Assembly: GCA_032622095.1 (NCBI GenBank)
Contig: CP136066.1
Location: 53,842,609 to 53,906,608, forward strand
DNA: 64,000 nt
Direction of reading: 5' to 3'
From: Siphonodentalium dalli
Lineage: Eukaryota; Mollusca; Scaphopoda; Gadilida; Siphonodentaliidae
Program-made: the position numbers and the translations under genes
Shown here: positions 43,540 through 53,971 of the stretch, one piece after another
How positions within the stretch are numbered: the stretch's first letter is position 1
How the letters are laid out: the number at the start of each line of letters is the position of its first letter
Notes under the pieces: generated by a model
Databases searched by the model: none
Told to the model about the DNA's origin: nothing
Seen by the model: only the letters and a program-made list of their open reading frames with translations

Positions 43540-44830
43540 TTATGCAGTAGGTCCCTACAATGCTACATTTGCGTAGGTCTCGGTGTATGGGAGGCCAAAT
43601 TCACATTTATTGATTTGATAGCTAATGACACTTAAGCGTAATGATTGACAGTAATGCCATTACACTTAAGCGTAATGCAGCATAATGCAATTACATGTAC
43701 GCTTAAGCGTAATAGCCTGACTCATAACTCCATTACTCTTAAGCGTAATGCCATTACTCTTAAGCATAATGCCATTAAGCTTAGTAAGCGTAATAGGTTT
43801 TCATAGCCTTACTTCCTTACATATAATGTTACATCTAAGGTAGATATAGATTAAAATTTCCTAACATCAGTAATTGGCTGCATCTATTTCGGCTCCAGGG
43901 AAGTTTTGAGATATGGAATTTGAATTACACTTAAGCGTAATGCCATAACGTTTAAGCGTAATACAAATTTCATTACGCTTAAGCGTATATAATGGCATTA
44001 CGCTTAAGCGTAATGGAAATCTTAAGCGTAATGGCATTATGCTTAATTGTAATGGAATTACGCTTAAAGGGGTACTGTGCACAGAGATAGGCAATTTTTT
44101 TATTTACTCCCATTGACATAACTTTCAAGTTAGATTGTGTTCGTGTTTATATGAGTTTCGTATAAACCTAATTTAGCGACGAAAATATTGATCTTGGAAA
44201 TAAAAATATTACGATTTCAAACTACGCGCCATGTTTTTGACCTTCACCGGAGAAGACGCAGGTTGCAGGATGAACCGGAAGTTCAATTGATGCCTGCAAT
44301 CTCTTCTATCGAACAATCTCACCCCCTATAAAAATACTTGACGCTTTATAATGAATCTTGTTTCTTCTCTTTTTTTCCAAATTGGTTATAGCGGGACTTC
44401 CTTTTGCATGTAACATGTTTTGTTCGCAACTCAATAATGTTCGTCGTAAACGGCCGTCGATAAAAGACACCCAACATGTGAGATTTCAAGAACGGTAACT
44501 CATAATGGCATAATTCGCCATTTTATGACTCCAGCCATAAATTCATTTCTATTAAATAATTCAATTTGACTTTTATGATAGCCTGTTAACCGGAACATTT
44601 TCAGTAGACATCGTCGACTCAAATACGTTATTTAAAAATATAATATTGATATTAGATCGCAATTGTTACCGGGAATGTATTGAAATTGGCGTACAGTACC
44701 CCTTTAAGCATAATGCATTATGCTTAAGCGTAATTGGTTTTTTAAATGTGAATTTAGCCTCCCATGCTGGTGTAGTTCCCTCAATTCGCATAGGTCCCAG
44801 TAGTAATGCAATAGTACATGCTTTATTGAA
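43540..44830. mobile_element. Palindrome-rich element with ATTACGCTTAAGCGTAAT array
   Basis: Outer inverted segments GGGAGGCCAAATTCACATTT (about 43591) and AAATGTGAATTTAGCCTCCC (about 44745), with AGGTCCCTAC / GTAGTTCCC further out, enclose many copies of the 18-bp palindrome ATTACGCTTAAGCGTAAT and partial forms between 43627 and 44065 and again at 44708-44735. A TTAA element is inserted at 44068-44703. Confidence 0.7.
44068..44703. mobile_element. TTAA-flanked element with AGGGGTACTGT ends, nested
   Basis: TTAA at 44064-44067 and 44704-44707; inverted termini AGGGGTACTGTGCAC / GTACAGTACCCCT; 636 bp with no recognised coding content. It used a TTAA supplied by a GCTTAAGC palindrome of the surrounding array. 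Confidence 0.85.
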
Positions 44831-47130
44831 TGGATTGATACTGCTAAATGAACATGTTAAATGTTACTTTGTTTTCATGATTGTCCCACTCGTATCAAAA
44901 CAATATACGCAGATTGTTTACACAGTAACCAGTTGGCTAATCACCATGCCCTCACACTTGCACTTGCGGAATTAAAATATCCAACAACACCACTGAGTGG
45001 CACTGACAACACCAGTTGGAAATTTAAAAAAAATACGATTGAAATTTTTTTTTGAACCTGTTAATATGTAATATGTTTTTGGGATCTTGCATTGAATCAA
45101 TTTGCTAATTTTTATCAAATGTTAGGGCCGAAATGGCTGTAAGTTGTAAATTGCAAGTCCAGGATTTACACTCCTCCCCAAATGGATTTTGTCCCATGCA
45201 GCCACGTCTCTATTGTATACAGGCGAATATACACGCAAAAACACCCGCAGACGTTAAAGAGAAACATAGACTCATCACACTAGCTATCCTTGGTGACAGT
45301 TAAGGAAACTACCTAAAAAGTGAATTGACAGAAAAGTCGAAATTGAAGCCAGCATAAAATGGCTCTGCTCTGGTGGCTCCAAAATCAATGACACCAACCA
45401 TTGGCTGAGAGCTAACATCAAGACTCTTCTGAAAGAAAACAAGGGACCTATCCACTTCTACCTATGGTCGGGAACTTGCGATTTGACAATCGACATAATC
45501 GGCTCCTGCATTGTATATATACAGATACATGTAGTGTCCCTTGGATCGAGCCAGCCTGGGGCGAGCTGGCTCGGGACGAGCTGGCCCAGGCCGAGTGGGC
45601 CCTGGGATGAGCGGGCCCATTTCCTTTACCCACCACACTCTGACTTTGTGCGCACGTACAGACATAACAGTCAGCTAATTTCCATAAAAGAAAGTACATC
45701 AGGATTCAGGAGAACTCCATAAGAAACGCTTTGTTGAGAAATCTACATTTTGTTGTAACAAAACGTATTTAATTTAAATTTTCCAAAGCCAGGGTTACCC
45801 GGTATGTGTTGTAGCTCAACTTCACCAGAAAGCATACAGCTGGATTTGAATGTGACTGTAATTGTGCAAGGTCAGATTCCCTCAGCAAGCCAGCTTATAT
45901 TTTAACATGGCCAGCCTAATCCAATTCCCAATCAGGATTAATCAAGAGATTACTCCCACCAGCAATTTTACAATGGATACAGTCATTGCCAAATACTGCT
46001 GTGTGATATCTGGTTGTGTCATTTAATAATTTGATCACTCGCTTCAAAAACATGAAAATTCAATCATGTTTTGTGCTGTAATGTATGGATTTCTCAACAA
46101 AGCATTCTTGACAGAGAACTCCCCAACCAGGTTTTGTTTGTGGAAATTTCTCAACAACAGACCCTGTACGTGCACACAAAGTAAGATTTCAGTTCGGAAG
46201 AAAGTTCACATACATGTATTTCCAATTTCTGTCACAGGTAAAATGTTATTTACTATACATGTATATAATATACGTATACTAGTAGTTGTTTTTAGCTTCT
46301 CATGTGAAGTTTGTGCCATTTTTGTCTCCATTAAAAAATTATCCAAATTTGAACCAGAGTCCATATTGGAGTGCTTTTTCTTAAGCATTAAGAGTATGAC
46401 TAAACTTATGGATTTCTGAACTGATCCGGAAAATAAGAGGATTATCAAATTACCGGTGATTACTGGCTTCAGGATAAGATATTAATTGGAGGATTGGATA
46501 AATTTTGCATTCGATGATTTATCCAAGTTAAATCTATTAAAAATAATATGTCCATAACTCAAAAAAGATACAATTAGACTTTATTTACTATAAACATAAA
46601 ATAATCTCATAAAATAATCTTACTCATAAAATATGTAAGAAAAAAAAAAACAAGACATGAAACTATATTAAAATTCCTCCCCAAAATAGGTCTAAACCTA
46701 GGAAGATTCGGCCGATACAACCAGCAGAATCTTCTCATCCGATTCTTTCCAGCCGACTCTTCCCTCGGCCGACTCTTCACCAACCCGGGTGGGTGACAGT
46801 GATTGGGGTTACACTGGTGTAACAGTTTTCCATAGGCCTCAGTGTAAACGTTTTAGTGTACCGGTATACTGTTTACAATATAAATCCTAGGTCAAAGATT
46901 TTCTTTAAATCTGTAAGGTTGACATTTGCGGAAACTTTTTTTGCAAACAAATCATGTCCGTCTAGCAGGGAATTCTCCTTTAAATCTTGAGGCCAACTTC
47001 TCTGGGCTGACTTTGTTTTTATGCCGATTTCTCCAGATACTGGGGGGGGGGTGGACATCTGTCACATCCAGGGATAACACTTTTCAATTTCACAATTTCA
47101 AATTTGGATTACTTCCTGTTCTTCTTTCAG
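44831..47130. other. Intergenic, upstream of MED24 coding region
   Basis: Contains a segment shared with 33260-33380 (inverted), a GAGCTGGC/GGGCC-rich stretch at 45540-45620 and AT-rich sequence. The non-coding first exon and promoter of MED24 should lie somewhere here or further left; I could not place them. Confidence 0.4.
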
Positions 47131-47174
47131 GGTGAATGCTTGGTGACATTGACCTGGAGGTTGACTCCTCAAAT

Positions 47175-47328
47175 ATGGATGACTTTCTGAAGGAGCGGAT
47201 GAGCCTCAATAATCTGACCAAGGCACTGCTAATGAAAGCCTGGCGGGAACGCTGGACTGATGTGCAGTGGGGAACTCAAATTAAAAGGCTTATCAGCAGC
47301 AAGCCCGACGAACAGTGTGACCTTGCAG
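47175..47328 (+). CDS. MED24: MED24 exon with start codon
   Basis: The exon begins after TTCTTTCAG at 47131, so there is an upstream non-coding exon. In-frame ATGs lie at 47136, 47175 and 47199. I chose 47175, which has A at -3 and G at +4; 47199 (MSLNNLTKALLMKAW) aligns best with the vertebrate start MKVVNLKQAILQAW; 47136 has a poor context. The exon encodes KAWRERWTDVQWGTQIKRL and ends GCAG|GTATTA in phase 1. Confidence 0.87.
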
Positions 47329-47547
47329 GTATTATGATTTTTTTAATTAATGAGGGTTCTCCATACATGCATTTGTGTACAGTTCTACAGAAGATAGGAA
47401 GATTGTCCATCAAAAATGTATATCTTACTTGGTTGTGATTTCATAAAATATATTGAAGTGTTCAGTGGCACAATTGTAAATAAAATTTAAAATAAACGCG
47501 AAAGGTTTTTATCTAAATCTGACATAGGGTTATATATTCACAAAAGT

Positions 47548-49285
47548 GCTTGAGCCTCATGACTGTAACTATCTGTATTAGGTAGTGCCTGATCATCACG
47601 ACTAACTGTATCTGTATTAGGTAGTGCCTGAGCCTCACAACTGTGACTATCTATATTGGGTAGTGCCTGAGCCTCATGACTGTAACAATAACTATCTGTA
47701 TTAGGTAGTGCCTGAGCCTCACAACTGTAACTATCTATATTGGGTAGTGCCTGAGCCTCATGACTGTAACAGTAACTATCTGTATTAGGTAGTGCCTGAG
47801 CCTCATGACTGTAACTATCTATATTAGGTAGTGCCTGAGCCTCATGACTGTAACTATCTGTATTAGGTAGTGCCTGAGCCTCATGACTGTAACAGTAACT
47901 ATCTATATTAGGTAGTGCCTGAGCCTCATGACTGTAACTATCTGTATTAGGTAGTGCCTGAGCCTCATGACTAACTATCTGTATTAGGTAGTGCCTGAGC
48001 CTCATGACTGTAACTATCTATATTAGGTAGTGCCTGAGCCTCATGACTGTAACTATCTATATTAGGTAGTGCCTGAGCCTCATGACTGTAACTATCTGTA
48101 TTAGGTAGTGCCTGAGCCTCATGACTGTAACTATCTATATTAGGTAGTGCCTGAGCCTCATGACTGTAACTATCTGTATTAGGTAGTGCCTGAGCCTCAT
48201 GACTGTAACTATCTATATTAGGTAGTGCCTGAGCCTCATGACTGTAACAGTAACTATCTATATTGGGTAGTGCCTGAGCCTCATGACTGTAACTATCTAT
48301 ATTAGGTAGTGCCTGAGCCTCATGACTAACTATCTGTATTAGGTAGTGCCTGAGCCTCATGACTGTAACTATCTATATTAGGTAGTGCCTGAGCCTCATG
48401 ACTGTAACTATCTATATTAGGTAGTGCCTGAGCCTCATGACTGTAACTATCTATATTAGGTAGTGCCTGAGCCTCATGACTGTAACTATCTATATTAGGT
48501 AGTGCCCGAGCCTCATGACTGTAACTATCTATATTAGGTAGTGCCTGAGCCTCATGACTAACTATCTATATTAGGTAGTGCCTGAGCCTCATGACTAACT
48601 ATCTGTATTAGGTAGTGCCTGAGCCTCATGACTGTAACTATCTATATTAGGTAGTGCCTGAGCCTCATGACTGTAACTATCTATATTAGGTAGTGCCTGA
48701 GCCTCATGACTGTAACTATCTATATTAGGTAGTGCCTGAGCCTCATGACTGTAACAGTAACTATCTATATTAGGTAGTGCCTGAGCCTCATGACTGTAAC
48801 TATCTATATTGGGTAGTGCCTGAGCCTCATGACTGTAACTATCTGTATTAGGTAGTGCCTGAGCCTCATGACTGTAACTATCTATATTAGGTAGTGCCTG
48901 AGCCTCATGACTATAACTGTAACTATCTGTATTAGGTAGTGCCTGAGCCTCATGACTATAACTGTAACTATCTGTATTAGGTAGTGCCTGAGCCTCATGA
49001 CTGTAACTATCTATATTAGGTAGTGCCTGAGCCTCATGACTATAACTGTAACTATCTGTATTATGTAGTGCCTGAGCCTCATGACTAACTATCTGTATTA
49101 GGTAGTGCCTGAGCCTCATGACTGTAACAGTAACTATCTATATTAGGTAGTGCCTGAGCCTCATGACTGTAACTATCTATATTGGGTAGTGCCTGAGCCT
49201 CATGACTGTAACTATCTGTATTAGGTAGTGCCTGAGCCTCATGACTGTAACTATCTGTATTATGTAGTGCATGAGCCTTACATTT
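47548..49285. repeat. 39-bp minisatellite, about 44 units, in MED24 intron 1
   Basis: Unit TGAGCCTCATGACTGTAACT + ATCTRTATTAGGTAGTGCC. Variants: insertion of GTAACA or ATAACT after the GACTGTAA block, deletion of 2 bp (GACTAACTATC), and G/A in ATCTGTATT versus ATCTATATT, which alternate irregularly. The antisense strand is open over long stretches only because 39 is divisible by three. The array ends 44 bp before MED24 exon 2. Confidence 0.95.
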
Positions 49286-49329
49286 GTACAGCGCTGGTTG
49301 ATTCTGTTGTCTGTCTTCTCATATTCCAG

Positions 49330-49412
49330 AGTTATTGTTCGAGCAAGCTTTAGTTGGAGCGAGTCCAAATAACCTGGTGATGACCTACATTAGACATGCC
49401 GTCGCAGCTCAG
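49330..49412 (+). CDS. MED24: MED24 exon 2
   Basis: An 83-nt exon (CATATTCCAG before, GTAATT after), phase 1 to 0. It encodes LLFEQALVGASPNNLVMTYI then RHAVAAQ, matching LLEQAMIGPSPNPLILSYL and KYAISSQ in vertebrates. Confidence 0.94.
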
Positions 49413-50195
49413 GTAATTATTATTTTATAATTCAATCAATTATTGGTTAAATCCAATAACAGGATTATTAACATGGAAGACGTATTAACAATAGATACAA
49501 GGCCAAGCAAAAAAATTAATTGATTCTCAGGCAATTTTATTTTTTATTCAATGCGGGAGCGAGGGTTTTATTTTTATTTTAACTTTTTTTCTGCCCATAG
49601 TAAGAATGGGTTATTATACCTTCCTATTTTCGTGTTACCAGTTTACAACTACGGTTGAAATCCAAAATTGTCATAAAATGGTCCAAAGCGGGCCATTTTT
49701 TTCAATGCGGCAATTCCTGAGAATAAAAACTTTTTTTTTTGGCCTATTATTTATTTTTACTTTTTAGCAAAACAAAGTTAATTTAATCTGTAAATAAAGA
49801 ACGTGACATTGATAGACAAATATATCATTGAAAAAGTACCTTCTATAGTAAGCAGTCAACCAAACATTGTGGAAATAAAATACCTAAACCGGTCATGTTC
49901 TTATGTATGAAGCTGCAGAAAGTTTTACAGACCGTAGTTTCTGGGCTATAAAATAATACATATGAGTCGAGGACACCTGTCCCGCCTGTCCAGAATAATT
50001 TCTATCAATTAATAAAAATTTTATTAAGAATTTCTTATCACATCCACTGGACAGTTTTAAGGGCTATTTTTAGAACAGAAATCCAAGCGAAAACTTTTGG
50101 AGTGTACCAGAAGCATACCAAGAATGAGAACTACACACTGTATCTTGTTAGCATCCTCAATCAATTCAAATTGCATTTCGACTAGATTTCACCAC
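49413..50195. other. MED24 intron 2, 5' part
   Basis: AT-rich intron with T runs near 49580 and 49730. No element ends or exon seen before the decayed repeat copy at about 50196. Confidence 0.45.
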
Positions 50196-51505
50196 GATCC
50201 CCTCAGCTTTGGCGATGATAACAGATTTCAGCGACCTCAATCAGCTGTATTGTATTCTAGCATCAAGGCTGCAAATAGTGTGTCTGTAATTTGCAGAATG
50301 AGGTGCGCAGAGGGTGAATTTAGTGATGCTATCTCGATCACCAGCCTAGCATCACCAAATTTCCCCTCTGGGGACCTCATTCTGCTTAGGCCTCATCTTC
50401 TGGGTATCTATAGTCTCAAGTTAACATTGTTTTTAATTACTTTCTCCCTTCTGGGAAGTTTCTGTATCCACTAATTTGCAGAAGATAAAATGCATAATCG
50501 ATGTGACTAATGGGTGAACATCACCAATTTCAACTAGAACTTCAATCTGATCCTAAGTCTCCCATAGCAATTGAGCGCTAAGCAGAATGAGGTTCCCAGA
50601 GGGTGAATTTGGTGATGCAATCTTGCAGTACAGGATAGTATCCCTGAATTTACTCTCTGTGAGCCTTATTCTGCAAGTGACAGACACACTATTTGCAAGC
50701 TTGTCTATCATTGATATGTGATTTATCATTACAGTTGATACAGCGCCCCGTAGCTTTGAAGATTATAACAGATTTCAGCGACCTCAATCGGCCGTACTGT
50801 ATTCTATCATTGATATCTGATTTATCATTACAGTTGATACAACTCCCCGTAGCTTTGAAGATTATAATAGATTTCAGCGACCTCAATCGGCCGTACTGTA
50901 TACTATCATTGATATGTGATTTATCATTACAGTTGATACAGCTCCCCGTAGCTTTGAAGATTATAACAGATTTCAGCGACCTCAATCGGCCATACTGTAT
51001 ACTATCATTGATATGTGATTTATCATTACAGTTGATACAGCTCCCCGTAGCTTTGAAGATTATAACAGATTTCAGCGACCTCAATCGGCCGTACTGTATA
51101 CTATCATTGATATGTGATTTATCATTACAGTTGATACAGCTCCCCGTAGCTTTGAAGATTATAACAGATTTCAGCGACCTCAATCGGCCGTACTGTATCC
51201 AATCATTGATATGTGATTTATCATTACAGTTGATACAGCTCCCCTTAGCTTTGAAGATTATAACAGATTTCAGCGACCTCAATCGGCCGTACTGTATACT
51301 ATCATTGATATGTGATTTATCATTACAGTTGATACAGCTCCCCGTAGCTTTGAAGATTATAACAGATTTCAGCGACCTCAATCGGCCGTACTGTATACTA
51401 TCATTGATATGTGATTTATCATTACAGTTGATACAGCTCCCCGTAGCTTTGAAGATTGTAACAGATTTCAGCGACCTCAATCGGCCGTACTGTATACTAT
51501 CATTG
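50196..51505 (+). repeat. MED24: 99-bp tandem array containing MED24 exon 3 and its acceptor
   Basis: Eight near-identical 99-bp units, each with GATTTATCATTACAG and then the first 75-80 bases of the exon; exon-like starts at 50735, 50834, 50933, 51032, 51131, 51230, 51329 and 51428. A ninth, decayed unit (about 50196-50263) precedes a MITE. Every unit is open in the MED24 frame, coding LPVALKIITDFSDLNRPYC and LSLICDLSLQLIQ. Units differ by a few substitutions. Only the last unit runs on into the rest of the exon and the donor. Confidence 0.93.
50264..50703. mobile_element. hAT-like MITE inserted in the exon-3 array
   Basis: 440 bp, ends CAAGGCTGCAAATAGTGTG / CACACTATTTGCAAGCTTG, flanked by TCTAGCAT (50256-50263) and TCTATCAT (50704-50711), 7 of 8 identical. 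Both flanks match the array unit, so the MITE landed inside a repeat copy. Confidence 0.87.
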
Positions 51506-51540
51506 ATAGAATCTCTGGAGATATTTTGCACCAAACTCAG
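51428..51540 (+). CDS. MED24: MED24 exon 3 (minimal form, last array unit)
   Basis: From the last TTATCATTACAG acceptor to CTCAG|GTAAGA: 113 nt, phase 0 to 2. It codes LPVALKIVTDFSDLNRPYC followed by SLIESLEIFCTKL, aligning with YSSVLTAISKFDDFSRDLC and ALLDIMDMFCDRL of vertebrates. With upstream acceptors the exon could grow in steps of 99 nt up to 50735-51540 (806 nt) without a stop. Which acceptor is used cannot be told from DNA. Confidence 0.88.
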
Positions 51541-51726
51541 GTAAGACTGAGACAGGGATTTATGATAGATACAAATTAATATTGCGCTAACTTGAGTGCT
51601 GCATGTGTTTTTATTACATATCTATCAACGTAATTCGCATGATCGCACGAGTTTCCAGGCATGTGATAATTCTCAGAATCGCACTAGTGCAATCTGTCGA
51701 CGGAACTATTTCATTCAGTGTTAAAA

Positions 51727-51997
51727 CTCAATTAAATTCACATTTTCTGTACCGGAGATGTACGATTGTGAGTCAACTTACTATGATACGGAGATATGTA
51801 ATAAAAATAGAACCACATGACTGTCTGGATTTTGACGAATTATCGCACTCGATTTGTTGGCGGAACAAATCGAGTGCGAAAAAATTCGTCAAAATCCAGA
51901 CACTCCTGCGGTTCTATTTTTATTACATATCTCTGTATCATAGTAAGTTGACTCACAATCATACATCTCCGGTACAGAAAATGTGAATTTAATTGAG
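51727..51997. repeat. 271-bp near-perfect palindrome
   Basis: Arms of about 130 bp starting CTCAATTAAATTCACATTTT and ending with the inverse, centre ATTTGTTGGCGGAACAAAT. Only a handful of mismatches. It lies in MED24 intron 3. Probably a hairpin MITE; no target duplication could be fixed. Confidence 0.88.
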
Positions 51998-52002
51998 ATT
52001 TA

Positions 52003-52135
52003 TTTATGCCTCAAAATATGGTGTGGGAAATGTGCAGAATGAGGTTCCCAGTGGGTGAATTTAGTGACACTACCGTGCACAGTGGGCTAGCGTTACCAAA
52101 TTAATTCTCTGGGGACCTCATTCTGCATAGTCTCA
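52003..52135. mobile_element. hAT-like MITE fragment, AAAATATGGTG subfamily
   Basis: ATGCCTCAAAATATGGTGTG plus one GAATGAGGTTCCCAGTGGG hairpin; the second half is absent. It follows the 271-bp palindrome directly. Confidence 0.65.
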
Positions 52136-53180
52136 TCTGCTATGTGAGACCTAGAAAACATAACTAAAACAACACAAAAACAACTTTAAAAACAATATTA
52201 TACGAACATAGGTATGCATTATATCGCACAGACAGATCAATTCATGTAAAGCATTAATACAAAATACGACGGGATTTCACATCCGACCATATGCAAAAAG
52301 CCCGGTGAAAATCTAAGTCAGAAATTTCTCATCGCGGAGACGATGGACTGTTCTGCTTTGGCTATGGTTGTTACTTGTATTTCCTTCATGTTTTTACTCT
52401 CCTTCAACATTTGTTCAGATGCACTATGGGAGCTGTTACCTGAAACGAAATTCGCAAACATTAAACTAACATTCTATATAATTATAATTATAATCACATT
52501 AATCCGCTAAACAAATTGTAATAATGCTATGTCGCTGACACAATGACCGTCGCTAACTATTGCTTATTATAGTAAGGTGATAACTGTTGAATATCTATTC
52601 TGTTCAAACCTTTTATGATGTGAAGCCAGGTTGTTATTAGACAGGATGCAGTTTATGACACATTACGAAACCATTGAGTTAAGAACTGTTCGCCTGTACA
52701 TTCAATTAAGGAACAATGCATTTAGGAATTTTATCTTACAGACTGCCTAATCAACAAAAAATTACATAACCAGTGTACAGAATAAGCATTTTGACGATTA
52801 GGCTGGCTAAATGTTAGAGATTACATGTTGCTGTCTCATGAAGTTTGATTATGTGCAATGAATGTGAATGATGGATGGATACTATTCTGATCTGCCAATT
52901 TATTGGACATTACAAAAACACTCCATAAAATAACAGCGTCATCACTAGGTATTCCCTTATTCATTGTGCTCACTGATAACAACTCTCTTTAAAGTATACA
53001 TGTTTACATAGTCGGTGTCATCGACCGCATATAAACAAAAATCCGCATATTTATTGGACCGTCATGGTCGCCTAACTTCACCTGGACTGTCGATCTATTC
53101 AGCGCTTTTTAATTAGCTTTGCGGCTCCATTCTTTCCGTCTTCATTTGGGGTAAACAAAATTTGACCAATTTAAATTTTT
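52136..53180. other. MED24 intron 3, unassigned
   Basis: AT-rich intron without recognised element ends. A CACTG-ended hAT-like fragment (GGCCATTGGCCAATTTAGCC ... GCAAACACTG) follows at about 53190-53245. Confidence 0.45.
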
Positions 53181-53294
53181 ATTAGTCAAATTCGAAAAAG
53201 ATTGGCCATTGGCCAATTTAGCCACCGACAACGCAAACACTGACTACGTGTCATGTACGATTCATATTAATAAGGTGATACCATTGTGTTACAG

Positions 53295-53509
53295 CTACAG
53301 TTGCAGAAAGGATTTGGGTTTGAATATTTGCATGGGTTTACAGAAGGCACTCCATTGGTTACTCCTGTCAGTTCAGAACTCTATGCAAAGGGAACACATC
53401 CAGCAAGAGCAGATTATGATCATTGAGAATGCCTGCTCCGCAATAGAGAAAATCGCTGAGGATGATACAAATCGTGCTTTGTTATATATAGCCCGTCATG
53501 AAGATACAG
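53295..53509 (+). CDS. MED24: MED24 exon 4
   Basis: A 215-nt exon (TTGTGTTACAG before, GTAAGG after), phase 2 to 1. It encodes RKDLGLNICMGLQKALHWLL, matching AEECIGLCRALLSALHWLL, and later IEKIAEDDTNRALLYIARHE against LEKTLSSTKNRALLHIAKLE. Two more in-frame AG acceptors lie 6 and 12 nt downstream (after 53300 and 53306); the first gives the gap-free alignment. Confidence 0.94.
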
Positions 53510-53598
53510 GTAAGGATAAAATTTACATCTTCATTGTTTGTCCATTCCGATTCTACCCAAGAAAAATCCCTCTGCTGTAAACATATTAACCTGATTAA

Positions 53599-53790
53599 CT
53601 CTTTCATGATGGGAGCTGTGCTAGCACAGCATTAATGTTGCTGTGCCAGTGCATTCTTTCATATACGTGAGTCTCCACTCTGTCTCCCATATGGAGCCTC
53701 GCATATATAAGAGAATGCTCTGGCTTACATAAGAGAATGCATTGGCACATGGTTTTCACAATATTTCAGGAAGTTCCAGTCATGAAAGCG
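53599..53790. mobile_element. MITE family B copy in MED24 intron 4
   Basis: TTAA (53595-53598) then CTCTTTCATGATGGGAGC; right end TTCCAGTCATGAAAGCG with TTAA decayed to TTCA. It contains diverged GCATTCT hairpins. It fills most of the 338-bp intron and ends 57 bp before exon 5. Confidence 0.75.
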
Positions 53791-53847
53791 TTCAAATGAA
53801 AGCTTTTTTATTGTTTTGTGATCAATATTATTTTTCACTTTTTGCAG

Positions 53848-53971
53848 AAGCATACAGAGAGTTGGACCAAACTGAAGTCAATGTGCGGGGGATTCTTGGG
53901 AAGATACCCATGTCAATGTTGTCGGCATCAACTCGGGAGAAGATGGCAAAAGCTTCACAAGCATATGCGAG
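53848..53971 (+). CDS. MED24: MED24 exon 5
   Basis: A 124-nt exon (ACTTTTTGCAG before, GTACTT after), phase 1 to 2. It reads ELDQTEVNVRGILGKIP and SMLSASTREKMAKASQAYA, corresponding to the vertebrate segment ending TMLSVHAEQMHKTGFPTVHA. Conservation is moderate; phases fit both neighbours. Confidence 0.86.

Noticed and set aside
46066-46448. Overlapping ORFs of 117 (+) and 80 (-) codons upstream of MED24
   Set aside because: Composition is that of AT-rich non-coding DNA, with no homology and no splice context linking them to MED24.
47538-49119. Three antisense ORFs of 129-174 codons in the 39-bp minisatellite
   Set aside because: They consist only of the 13-residue translation of the repeat and are broken wherever a 2-bp deletion unit occurs.
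50689-51534. A 281-codon antisense ORF over the 99-bp array
   Set aside because: It is the mirror of the in-frame MED24 repeat: a unit length divisible by three with no stops on either strand. No homology or splice logic supports an antisense gene.
51603-51986. 127-codon ORF in MED24 intron 3
   Set aside because: It runs through the 271-bp palindrome, so its two halves are reverse complements; no coding signature.
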